DNA of 64,000 nucleotides from Symsagittifera roscoffensis (lineage: Eukaryota; Xenacoelomorpha; Acoela; Convolutidae). Below are positions 54,301 to 64,000 of this stretch, in pieces. The stretch spans positions 77,695,396 through 77,759,395 of the forward strand of contig NC_087065.1 in NCBI RefSeq assembly GCF_963678635.1, in the 5' to 3' direction. The notes under the pieces are model-generated. The model was given only the letters and a program-made list of their open reading frames with translations. It was not told where the DNA came from and ran no database searches. Numbering within the stretch: position 1 is the stretch's first letter; the number at the start of each line of letters is the position of its first letter. Both the position numbers and the translations under genes were made by a program.

Positions 54301-54339
54301 TTAGGCTGAGGCATATTACGTGGTGCTATTCTCACCTCT

Positions 54340-54742
54340 TGTATCACGCAGTGTATCTTGTCGAAACCTTGTCATCTCTTGATTCTCGTCTCTAGACACG
54401 TCAATCGTCCCCATAATCATCGCCACCATGTGGAGCTTCTTGACTTCCAACATCTCTAGAGAGGCCAAGGCATGGCTGTTCTAAAAAAACTCAAGACTCC
54501 TATCTGCCAGTGAGCTCTCATTCATCGAATATCAAGTGGAGACTGTCATCGAATCTCAAGTAAATCGCGCCTTTGGGTATTTTTGTCTTGGTCAAGTAAC
54601 CTACCCAAACCGAATCTTCGAATGCATCACTTCTTGTGTGTTCAGCCGTGGTCCAATCCCTGATTTTACGCCTGTAAGAATTACCGTTCGCGTCTTTTTT
54701 GTAATTGGAGACGATCAGATCTCGTACGTGTGTAGCCTCCAA
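54340..54742 (-). pseudogene. SGNH/GDSL-type hydrolase domain of a retroelement, left copy
   Basis: Minus-strand blocks: TKTKIPKGAIYLRFDDSLHL (54518-54742; D-D-S where the family block has G-D-S) and, in another frame, HMVAMIMGTIDVSRDE near 54395-54435 (G-T-I-D where the family has G-x-N-D). The right copy at 63.45-64.0 kb has the same blocks with G-D-S-L and G-T-N-D. Frame changes and substitutions at key positions show decay. It ends near 54340, at the decayed GTTCC elements. Confidence 0.6.
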
Positions 54743-55225
54743 GTTCTGTGTTTCCCTTCAGGGTTAGTGCTCTCGGGCGTTCTGGTTCGCAACCTCTCTT
54801 GTAGTTCTTTCAAACGTGACGTCCCTGAACTTCCTTGGCTGCCGCTGGCTGGTATTAGATTAGACAGTGTGGAATGTTCTGGCCGAAGCTTGGCCTGACT
54901 CATTTCAAGGTCCCTCATGGACGGTGTCGTCTCGGGAGGCGTCCACGCCTCCACGTCCGTATTCATCTGTTACTGAGCTGTCTGGTTCAAGTTAAACTGT
55001 CCTGTTGCTCTCGGTGTCTAGTCGACGTCCATCCTGGGTTCTGGCCTAGAGCAAGTTGCCAGGGACTGACTCGGTGCCAGCAGTACTGCTATTTTTCTCC
55101 AAGTTTTGATGGCTTCTCGATATAGCCTCTGCTCTTGTTCCAACTGTAGTTTCAATTGATCACGTTCTCGCGTAACTTGATCTCGTTTTCGCAATTTTTG
55201 TTCCCGCTCGCTTGGGGTCCTTCTA
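54743..55225 (-). pseudogene. Coiled-coil and linker segment of the same retroelement
   Basis: 55220-55020 minus is open and reads REQKLRKRDQVTRERDQLKL then EQEQRLYREAIKTWRKIAVL, a clear heptad-like coiled coil ending in a TAG. 54966-54715 continues with TSRLKELQERLRTRTPEST and leads into the hydrolase domain. Consistent with a structural or gag-like part of the element. Confidence 0.5.
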
Positions 55226-56731
55226 GGTCCTTATTCAGTGCGGCGGTATCCGGATAATCAACTCCGGTCTGCTAAGTTCGGATCATTGAAGACGCCCTTC
55301 ATGCAGTGTGAGCTCCGCTCTTAGTCGCCGGCCCGATTTGGAGCGGGAATTCCCCGAATCCATTATCTGTGATATTTTTTAAGCCAAGTTTTTTGTAATA
55401 TCATACCCTCTGCAGCCTCCATCCGGGCTCCAAGACATTCACCTGGTATGATACTTCAGATATTCTTTCAGCAGTGCATTCCACTATCAATAGCGTTTTT
55501 ATTAATGAATCTCTCCCCCGCCTCGCAACTCCAGCTGTAATGCGGCGTTCAGCATCACCGCCATTCATTCATTCATCTGCGTATAGTCATGGTCCCTCGA
55601 ACGCTTATACAAATTATCCAATACCAGCCTATTCAAGGCCACTGGCACTGAACTCTGGAAACGAACTGACATACCACAGGGTTGCCAACTCAAGATTACC
55701 AACTCAAAATTATCAACTCAAATGTACCAAATCAAGATTACCAATTTTCGAAACAATCAGCTCAAGAAGTTCAAACGTAAGGGTTTTGTGATAATTAACC
55801 GTCTTCGTGTAGTTCTCGGATGTTCTTCAGTTTTCGTCTCACTTTTTTGAGTCTCGTAGTCCTTCACTTTTTTTGATTTTTCTTGTAAAACATTACTCAA
55901 ATAGAAAGAGTCTTAGTTATGACAACCATATCTGCATGAGTTGCCTCTCTCTCGAAGAACGAGTGGGCAACCTTCAAAAAAAACTACAGCTTGTGTCAGC
56001 CAAAATTTTCTTTAAAATATCTATTTTCTGAGTTCTAGTCAACAATGTACAAATTTGAAGTCAAATTATATAATTATAAAATAACACCTAATAGATTTTC
56101 TAGAGATTCAAGCATCTAAATTGTACTACCATGAAACTACGTACAAGTGTAGCCTTATATTGTCCCTTACGATATCAAGCCCCCTTCGGATCATATCCCA
56201 TTTGTAGGTTCAATGGGAGCTAAAGACTCAGGCTCAACTGATGTGATCTCAAGACATCCCATTCTACCCCTCCTCATTGCGGTCGCAGGCTCACGTCACC
56301 CTAGTTGGTTCTTAGGCAGTTTAAAGCAATAGTTTTTGTGGTGGTGTTTCAATTTTTTCCGTTTCGGCGAAGATCACGTGCCGGATGGCGTAGAGTTCTC
56401 TTGGATTCAATCGGCCTCTGTTTGAATCGTAGACCTGCAGTGAAACTTTTTTACTACTTTTTCGACCAGAAAATCCCTGAGCCAAGTCAATGCTAATACG
56501 ATGTGCTATGAATCCACCGTTTTCTATTCGCTATTTCTCGTTTTTAAGAAGCACAGATTTTTTCAAAGAGTTTGCGACATTATGGGAGGGAAACCCGGTC
56601 TCTGTCTGATCAGGAACACCACATTCTGATTTTCCTATTGAACTCCGCGTCTAACCTTGTTTTGAAGCACATGTCCGCCGCTTTTCCGTTCGCGCTTGTC
56701 TTGTCGTACAGAATAAAGTCGCAATCCAAAG
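55226..56731. other. Poorly resolved segment with a 14-bp repeat
   Basis: 55685-55740 holds four degenerate 14-bp units (CCAACTCAAGATTA). A plus-strand frame of 105 residues (55474-55791) covers it but shows no recognisable domain. The rest probably belongs to the decayed minus-strand element. Confidence 0.4.
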
Positions 56732-57429
56732 TCAAGATATTCTCCGACTGGTCATTTTAAACTTCTGTTGTGGGTAAGTCCTACCACAACTCCCCGGTAG
56801 ATCGCTCGAAGTTCCTTGAGTGGTTGGTTCGTAGCCGTCTAACTGAACTCCGAATTTTTCTCCCGACTGTGTTCTTATGGAGGCCTCTACTTGCTGCACA
56901 GTCCAATCTTCTTCTCCACTCGTCGGTAGGTCGTGCATTTATTCTAGTACTCTCAAGTTTATTTGTCCCTTTCTTTCTGCCTCGCTTTTCTCTAGATATC
57001 TCTCGTCTTCCTGTTGCTGTGTTTCATCGGCCAGTAAGTTTCATCATCCTGATATGATAATATGCCATTCAAGATTATATGCCATTCATGATCGATTTTC
57101 ACCTATCCTATTCCCAGTAGATCTGTGCTTAGTTGTTCTGGCTCTTTTGTATCAATTTTGAGGTTATCTCCATATCTTTTCTAGACCGTACTTGTTTTCT
57201 TTCGTTCCCTTCTTCTCGTGTTCATTGTTAGAGGGTTGTCAATTTCTACAACCTTTTGCAATTCATCTGGTTTCGGCTCTTTCCAGTCGTCATCTTCATA
57301 GGAACCTTAATCCGAGTTCATTTCATTTCAGTCTCTCAAGCTTTAGGCCTCTTTGTCGTAATTTTTCTCCCTCGTTCCTTTCTCAGTCAGTTCACAAGTT
57401 TGATCACTAGTTATTTCAAAACACCAGTC
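56732..57429 (-). pseudogene. Post-integrase tail of the third Gypsy lineage
   Basis: Minus strand, broken into several frames, rich in Glu/Asp/Lys. 56938-56732 reads EEDWTVQQVEASIRTQSGEK and VQLDGYEPTTQ. The position after the integrase and the W...E...G-Y-E-P pattern loosely recall a chromodomain-like tail, but this is weak. Confidence 0.4.
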
Positions 57430-58290
57430 CTCTGGCGATGTGATGTGCGGTTTTATTTTTGCATACTGTGCCGCGCTTTTCTGATGCTTAAGCGATAGAA
57501 ACTACCTGGTAGGTGTACCTCAGTAATTGCAAAAGGTACTCTTTACTTCTTCAGCAATGTTTTTGTCCTTTTCGGTGGAATGATGTTTTGGAATACCAAT
57601 ACATATTGTCCTACTGCGTATGGCTTTGCCTCCAGGTTTTTCTGATCGCTTTTCCTTCGCTGACGCAACTGGGCATGGTCATCGTTCGTCTGCACAGATT
57701 CATTATTTTTTTCGTTGTCTCTGGAAAGTTTTTCTTAGGTACGCCTGGGTTGAATTTTTCTATCCCACATATTCCGGATGGTAAAACCTTGATGACATTG
57801 CTCCTTCCCTTCCCGTCAGTGCCATAAAAATACTGATGATAGTAGTTGCGCGCTGTGTTGTTTTGTAAGCTCCAACCACGTGAGGTATGTATTTGTCCCA
57901 GTCTGCCATCTATCTAGAGCATTATCTCCTCAGCATGTTTTGTCTTTCTTAAAAGTCATTTGTTTGCGGGTGATAAGTTATTGATTGGTCTTGAGAGACA
58001 TCTGATCGCTTAAGTAAATCGTTCATTAAGTCCCCTACAAAGGCTTTGCCGTTACCTGACCAAAAAGTCATGAGTAATCTGTCTAGAGACCCAGTGTGTT
58101 ATCAAGTGATCGCATGTCTCTTCGGCTATTGCTGTTTGGCAGGGTATCGCTTCTGCTAGTTTTGTAAAATGATCTACGATCACTTAAACTCGATTTTGTT
58201 TTGAATCCGTCGTACAGATATTCTGGTGATCTGTTTGTGCAATTTCATTAAATTTTAAGGTTTCAACTGACTTCAGAGGAGATATCTCAC
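57430..58290 (-). pseudogene. Gypsy integrase core and C-terminal domain (third lineage)
   Basis: Minus-strand blocks in order: QTDHQNIC (first Asp), VIVDHFTKLAEAIPCQTAIA, LITHWVS, a frame-shifted YHPQTN-like stretch, ADWDKYIPHVVGAYKTTQRA, FMALTGREG, KPYAVGQYVLVFQ, IPPKRTK and PFAITEVHLPGSFYRLS. This is the typical Gypsy integrase progression from the catalytic core to the G-P-F/Y module. Stops and indels interrupt every block. RT and RNase H are not next to it. Confidence 0.85.
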
Positions 58291-58309
58291 GCAAGATCGC
58301 CCGTCACAT

Positions 58310-59057
58310 GAGTTTCTTCCGCCTCCGGTTGCCAGATCGAGACAAGTGCCCGGCACCATTTTCTTTGGCAGTTCGTCTCTAGATTTGTCCGCTTTGTCTT
58401 TAAACTCTTCACGATGAGGCAAAACCAGCTGTTTTATCACGTTTTAGTTGCCCAGCCCCTCATCTTTTCCTGATGGCAATGTGATCTGTTCTATTGTCTC
58501 CGCATTCAAGGTTGTGGGCACCAAGAAGGTCTTAACAGCCTCCAGACCACTCCCAACTTCGTGATCAACACGTTGTCTTCAGCTCCTAGCCTCAATTCCA
58601 CTCTTTTCTCTGATATTGGCACACAGAACGTCTCGGGTTCAATCTCAGGAAGCAAGCCCAGTCTCGGCTTTTCGCTTTCTGACGTGTCGATTTCAATTAT
58701 TTTTTCCGTCCAAAACTTCAGTAACTCTGTAACTTCAAAGTTCATATAAGTTTCTCCGGTTTCTGTGCTCAAGAAAGGGTTGTATGATATCCCCAATACG
58801 CCAGGGGCATACTGACATCCTCCTAGCTTTGAGAGCTTCGAGTACTTTTCCGACTCGGTACTTTTCCGACTTCGAGTACTTTTCCGATAGCTGCTGTCGA
58901 ATTTCTTGTTTAAAAACCTCCGGATCTCATCAGTTTTTTCATGGCTCTCAAGAGATTGCCTGGAATCATCGTCTTTCTCAATCCCGGCGTACACATACAG
59001 GATGATGCTCCATACTCTAGTCTCAAAAGCCCATTTTTCTATGACTTCTGGTAGCAA
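58310..59057 (-). pseudogene. Retroelement protein, unassigned C-terminal part
   Basis: A 183-residue frame (59057-58506) starting near PEVIEKWAFETRVWSIILYV and including NFEVTELLKFWTEKI. After a frame change it continues VKTFLVPTTLNAETIEQI and PHREEFKDKADKSRDELPKK to about 58330. High coding character, no domain recognised. It stops right where the integrase sequence begins. Confidence 0.45.
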
Positions 59058-59059
59058 GC

Positions 59060-59760
59060 TTAATTCAACTCGTCAGGTGTCACTGATATGACCCATCTCA
59101 AAAAAAAAGTAGCGTCCTTCCTCCTCGCGAGACTCAGTCCCGCATTGTCTCGAGCGACATGCTGCACGATCATTCGGTGGACATGTAGGCCTTTATCGCC
59201 CAATTTCAAGTTGTCGCTCGAAGTCAGATCCTCCAGTGCTACACCAGCCAGGCACCACGTGAACAACAACCGACCCTCAGTCCTGGTGAAGGGATTCACC
59301 ATCAAGGGCTTGGCGGATGAGGCTGCCCTCATCTCGTTCTCGAAGTAATCTAGCAGTAATTTCCCAGGTTTGTGTTAGCTGACTCCTCAGTTTCAATTGA
59401 TTCAGTTCCGCCTTTTGCTGCGTGGCCCAACTCCGGCGCTTTCCGGAAACTCCGCGTTCTAGCTTCTTCAGACAACTCTCTAGTTTTCTTAATCATGTCT
59501 AGAGCAATCCACCAAAAACGAGCCGTGTTCCTCGTGAGGCCTTTCTCCAGGGGATCACTCGTGATTTGTTGTCCGACGCTCTGGTGTTGACTCGACACCC
59601 AATCCTTGCCTTCATCCACCTACCACGTCTGTCCACCGGTGGATCCTCTCTTTGTCTTCACCCGTTGTGGCTTAAAGTCCTCTTCTGTAACTGGACTGAT
59701 GCACCTTTCTTGCCGACCATCAGTTTCGCCAATTTCCTAGATGTCGAATTGTCTCTATAA
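59060..59760 (-). pseudogene. Retroelement protein, unassigned segment
   Basis: Frames 59619-59350 (ALDMIKKTRELSEEARTRSF) and 59332-59060 (LLFTWCLAGVALEDLTSSDN, VSVTPDELN-like end). Minus-strand coding bias is strong and the plus-strand frames are shadows. Function unknown. Confidence 0.4.
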
Positions 59761-60535
59761 GCTGCAGTCCTCCATCTCGCAAAAACCATCGGAGGGGACT
59801 CTTTCAAGTTCGTTTCCAATTCTTCCTCTCCCTTGACCTCGATTTTTTACTCGGGGGCGTAGACACAATCATCACCGAAGCGACCTCTTTTTCTTGATCC
59901 TGTCTTCCCTGATCTGACTTTTGCCTTCCCCTTCTCGAGTACTTTCTTCCCACTTTCACCCTTAGATAAAATATTATTTTAGCTTTTATAATAGAGTTGA
60001 CTTTAACTCATTTTGGTCTCATCTTTGTTAATCATCATAGAGCTGTCTTTATAGGGTCTACGTGCGGTGTTTGGCCTCGTTTCCCGGATATGAATCATCT
60101 TGATAAGCAACTCCTCTCTCGCCACTTTTTCCAATCCAGTTCCTATCAAGATAGTCTATCTGAATTCCACCAACATATCCCACAGCTCCTCTTGTACTCC
60201 TCGACATCCGCTTTCCGCTCCAATTTCCGATTGAATTCATCAAAACATTTTACCAACCCTCTGGATCCAGAGTACTCAAGAACATCGTTTGGTTTCCTTC
60301 AAAGTGTCCTTCTCTTTTTTCTCGTTACTCAAGAATACCATGCTAAAATCTGCTGGCTGGTTCCCAAGCTGCTACTCCAGTTTCTTTCGAGGGGATCCAA
60401 GCAGTGGCGTCGCCGTTTCTGCCCATTCATCTTCACTAAGGTCCTGTAAAAGCTCTCGCGTGGTGCAAGACTGTATGGCCCGGCAACCACCTCGTCAGCT
60501 CGGGTCGTTCCCGTGTGTCCATATCTTCCTCGGGT
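59761..60535 (-). pseudogene. Retroelement protein, frame-shifted charged segment
   Basis: The minus strand is Lys/Arg/Glu-rich (KGKAKVRSGKTGSRKRGR near 59920) with several stops. It links the segments on either side. No domain recognised. Confidence 0.35.
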
Positions 60536-61247
60536 TCACTCAGTGAGAGCTTCCTCCATCTTTTCTCTTTCCGTCAATTCCGAGCGCTCTCCCTTCAAGG
60601 CATCCTCAAATCTAATCTCCACTAGAAGATGTGTCTCCTCTCCAGGAGTGTCAATTGACGGAGGCGAGAGTGTGACCGGATTTGGTCTTTTGTATTTCTT
60701 GAGGGCTAAGTAAAGCGCGCCAGCAGCGTCAAGCCTTTGTCCCTCATGTTGCAACTCTACCTCTTCCAATCTCAAGGGCGCCAGATGCTTCCTCGTGCTG
60801 CATTTCGATTCTACCTTCAGGTCCAAGTGTCCTTCCTTCACTATGACTCGGCGATCGTCGTATACTGTGTCCTCGTTCTCAAACCCGGCCCTCTCAAGCA
60901 CGCTGTTCACGTCACGCACATCACACCTCGGTGACATTGACCCTCTCATCATTCATGCAGCTAGAGTGAAAATACACAGCAGCTGAGTACCCCATAAACA
61001 AGAGATCCCAGCCATGCGTGAACACTCTTTGTTGTCGCTCCACGACCCTTCTGGCCTGCACTGGCGGCACGAGCAGCGGACTGTTCATTCCCAAGGTCAT
61101 CCTCCTCAAAATAGGGAATTTCGGGAGAAAGGCTGTCAGCACATCCCGCTCAAAAATCAACCTTACTTCCTTCCAGGTCCAGTCGAAGGCTTCCTTCCAA
61201 GCCGGTATCCTCAAGATCTCTCCAGCCTGCTTCTCAAGAGGGTTCAA
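60536..61247 (-). pseudogene. Retroelement protein, best-preserved unassigned segment
   Basis: 61247-60921: NPLEKQAGEILRIPAWKEAF, FDWTWKEVRLIFERDVLTAF and FLPKFPILRRMTLGMNSPLL. 60952-60536: VLERAGFENEDTVYDDRRVI, RLDAAGALYLALKKYKRP. The two frames overlap by about 30 bp, indicating one indel. It looks like globular protein but I do not recognise the fold. Confidence 0.5.
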
Positions 61248-61582
61248 ATTCCAGAACTTTGGCTAAACTTCAACCCGACCCTGTCGTTTTACACCCATCC
61301 TGCATTGCAGCTGGTCCCTGAAGTTCAACAGTATCACTTCAGTATCCTTGACTTTTCTAAACAACACCGTCTCGCTCTTTTGAGCTCTCAAATGCCCTTG
61401 TTTGCACCAAATCAGTGCCGTCCCATCTTTGCCGTAATTAAGGGATCTGGAAAGGCATAGGTCACTGCCGATTCATAGACGCTGGTCACAATTTCTCCCA
61501 GCCCTTTTACTACTACTAAAGGATCAAATCGCATTGCCAGTCATAGGTTGGTCATACCTCCATTTATTTCCATATTTTGCTC

Positions 61583-61988
61583 TTAAGTTTTTGGGTCCAT
61601 TTCTTCCCCCGTCAAGTGTTTATTCTGCATAAGAAGATATTCTGCCAGCAGCGTTTCCAATCCCGCGGCACACTTGTAGGAGTATGTCTCAAGACTTGGG
61701 TGAGCTTTAGACATGGCCATCGAGTACACATAATTCATCAGAAAATGAATTACTTCCAAATTCCCTATCGTCAGGACACCTAGCGTCAAGTATCCGTCGA
61801 TCCTCAGGCTTTCCACACCCCTGAAAAATGAAGGCTGGGCCCATATTGAACAAGTATTTAGGAAACACCAGGTACAATGCCAACGGTAATTTGATTGGCA
61901 TGCTCAAGAGGTCCTCAATGAATGTATCAAAGAAGGTCTTTCCCGTGGAGAACAACCCATCCATACAGCGCGGACTCAAGAATCCCAA
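61583..61988 (-). pseudogene. Retroelement protein, hydrophobic segment
   Basis: 61988-61707: FIEDLLSMPIKLPLALYLVF, YLFNMGPAFIF. A frame change leads to 61816-61583: LRIDGYLTLGVLTIGNLEVI, KCAAGLETLLAEYLLMQNK. Possibly membrane-associated or a helical core; unassigned. Confidence 0.45.
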
Positions 61989-62700
61989 GATCGCCTGCGA
62001 CTATTTCGTTACTAACTCTCTTGTGGCGTAATCTGTTCTTTTCTGCTTGCTCAAGCTGGTTCTGCAGAAGTTCCCACACTTGCTTTATCTCCTTCATCTT
62101 GTCGTCCACACTTCCTAGCACTGGCGTCAGGTATGGAGTTCTTCCTCTCTCTTGAGTGAGGCGACAAACCATCGACTTCAGCTGTTTCGCCGCATTCACC
62201 ACAGTTTTTCGGTCATATATATTTCTATCATCATCGCTTCTCTCTGTTTTGAACTTCGGTTGCCTCCTCAGATTTGAGATGTCTAAGCACTGCACCTCAT
62301 CAAGCGCTATCAAGACAGCCGCAAGCTCGTGGAAACCTCTGAAAGCATCAGATATATCCGCTCAAGCAGCCACCACTTCCGACCTCAAGAGCCTCAAGTC
62401 CTTCGATTCCACATCTCGGTTGTGAGCAGCCATCAGCATACGCAGTCCGCTGCCTTCCACTATTAGGATCAAGACCGCATAGACGAATTGAAGGGCAGGT
62501 TCCCCGCTCCTCAAGGGCTCTAAGTGCAGGTGGTCATTCATCCCCGCGAACAGTAGAAAATCCGGCTCCCATGGTGTCTCCGACTTTACTGCTACCAGCA
62601 GAGTCAACAACTATTTCAGTTCGGCCCGCGACAACCTGTATATAAGAGTTTACGGCCGGAAATTTCTCCGGCATTCCCACGAAGTCCGAACCTGCGACGA
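61927..62700 (-). pseudogene. Second SGNH-like domain (G-S-D ... G-M-N-D)
   Basis: Minus strand: RLLLVAGSDFVGMPEKFPAV near 62690-62640, PDFLLFAGMNDHLHLEP near 62540, LQFVYAVLILIVEG, then an in-frame TGA at 62362-62364, then FRGFHELAAVLIALDEVQCL and a helical stretch (EIKQVWELLQNQLEQAEKNR). G-S-D and G-M-N-D occupy the places of blocks I and III of SGNH hydrolases, so this may be a second hydrolase-like domain. This is by motif only. Confidence 0.45.
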
Positions 62701-63449
62701 GTAATAGTCGAGTGGCTCACGGATCCGAACGATCATAGGCAGCCAGTGCCTTGACCATCTGAGACGCTCCAAACTCCTCTCCTTGTCTTGCGTTTTTTGA
62801 CAGTTCTGAGCCCATATAGGCAGTGTCAGGTAGCCCCATAGCCTTGTGATCTAAAGTTTCTCCACTGCTCGCAACTGCGCTGTTACCGCCACCCTTATTC
62901 TGGCCAGACCCGTGTGGTGTTTTGGTGGCTCTGCGATCGAACCTGGACTCCCCAGCTCGTTTAATGGTCGATAGTTGATCGGATTAAAGATCGACCTCCT
63001 CTGTATGCATGACAAGTCCATCGTTTCCAAGGTCCTCTCTCAAGAAAAATGCGCATCATGCGCCTTCAGCCGGTCTACGCAATAATGCACTTTAGCTCTA
63101 GAACTTCCGTTAAATCTCGCCGTCAGTCCAACTATTTCAGGTCCAGGTCCCTCACTTTCTCTAGTTATCTGGCCTAGCTCGTGACCTCCAGGGCTTCTCC
63201 TGAGGATTGGTTCTCGTTGCCCCTCTCCGCCACTACGACAGACGACACTACCGAACTTTGCGGCGACGAAGAGTCCCTCATGTCTTTTTTCCAGAGATGT
63301 TGAGCCCGGCTGCCTGCTCCTGCTACTCGCTGAACTGTCTCTAGAATCGATTCTCTCTCCCAACCTGTCTTCCAACGGTCTGACTGGGAAGAAAAAAAGT
63401 CTTGGAGGTGAACCAAAAGTAAACTTTTCAGTTTCCAGCAAATACAATT
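62701..63449 (-). pseudogene. Retroelement linker region
   Basis: Minus-strand segments SPGSIAEPPKHHTGLARI and AKVHYCVDRLKAHDAHFS, Ser/Arg-rich (SSASSRSRQPGS), in at least two frames. Connects the two hydrolase-like domains. No domain recognised. Confidence 0.4.
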
Positions 63450-64000
63450 CTGGATTGTTGATATCCCTCCGAAAAACTTTTTTCAACCTTTCCAGGCCTT
63501 TATGTCGATCAAAATGGACCCATTGGAGTAAGATCCAAAGCACGGTAGGGAATATTCCATCATGTGAAATATTCCATCGAAGATATCAACGGCAGAACAC
63601 TGCTCTTTTAAATCTTGTATACCATCCCATTGATGTGACGCACCCTCCTGTCCATGCTCAGTCCATTCGCAACCTGCATCATTTTGTGTGGCATCCTGCA
63701 ACTCGTCAGTATTGTGGGATGCAGGTAGATCCTCGCATCTTGCAACAAGCAGCTTACCTTTTCCGACAGCATCATCATTTTCCTCGATTCGCCTTTAGAA
63801 ACATCATTCGTGCCCATCATTGTGGTGACGGTGTGTGTATCTTCCTCACCTCTAGCATCTCCAGAGAAGCCAACATTTGAGGCATTGCTGCACCTAACAA
63901 ACTCAAGACACCTACTTGCCAGTGTGATCTGACTCTTGTGAGAACCTTGACCAGGCTGTCTCCTTTTATCAAGTGGACCGCGCACTCAGGTAGTCTTGGT
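63450..64000 (-). pseudogene. SGNH/GDSL-type hydrolase domain of a retroelement, right copy
   Basis: Minus-strand blocks across three frames: IKGDSLVKVLTRVRSHWQVG (block I, G-D-S-L; near 63955-63890), HTVTTMMGTNDVSKGESRKM (block III, G-T-N-D; near 63840-63780), DARIYLHPTILTSC, then IFDGIFHMMEYSLPCF and SNGSILIDIKAWKGL (place of the D-G-x-H block, with the His not evident). These are the conserved blocks of the SGNH esterase superfamily. Frame changes separate them. The reading enters from beyond the right edge. Confidence 0.6.

Noticed and set aside
55474-55791. 105-residue plus-strand frame as a gene
   Set aside because: Contains a 14-bp repeat, has no recognisable domain, and lies in decayed minus-strand retroelement DNA.
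1-64000. tRNA or rRNA genes
   Set aside because: No cloverleaf with A and B box pattern or rRNA core sequence was recognised. A covariance-model scan would be decisive.

Overview
The window is animal (metazoan) nuclear DNA: AT-rich, intron-dominated and full of transposable elements. The one gene I can resolve completely is an acid sphingomyelinase (SMPD1-type) on the minus strand. It runs from a signal-peptide ATG at 52809 to a stop at 18511. Eleven coding exons with matching splice phases give a 606-residue protein with a saposin-type domain, all seven expected zinc ligands and both catalytic histidines. The species is not resolved; a repeat-rich invertebrate is likely.

Layout: 1-4167 is a 65/88-bp satellite with higher-order structure. 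4168-10974 holds non-coding DNA and copies of a roughly 520-bp non-autonomous element (called here the GTTCC element after its 5' end). 10975-15057 holds two paralogous membrane-protein exons, the second with a premature stop, around a decayed Gypsy gag and a tandem duplication. 15519-17153 is a GTTCC-element fragment followed by a 92-bp array made from that element's 3' end. 18511-52809 is the sphingomyelinase gene. Its introns carry two Ty3/Gypsy LTR retrotransposons (23693-29963 and 33015-39910), two hAT-type MITEs with perfect 8-bp target duplications, more GTTCC elements, and a 1.51-kb tandem triplication that contains coding exon 3. 54.3-64.0 kb is a minus-strand graveyard of a third, larger retroelement lineage: Gypsy integrase, acidic tail, coiled coil, SGNH/GDSL-type hydrolase domains and a long unassigned protein.

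The most notable items are: (1) triplication of exon 3, whose length is not a multiple of three, so only one copy can be spliced in without losing frame; (2) a 135-bp direct repeat abutting both LTRs of the first Gypsy element, like a giant target-site duplication; (3) gag start codons in both Gypsy elements that straddle the LTR/primer-binding-site junction; (4) SGNH hydrolase-like domains linked to Gypsy integrase sequence; (5) a satellite grown from the 3' end of a mobile element.

All calls are from reading the sequence. No database search was run, and distances and identities were counted by eye.
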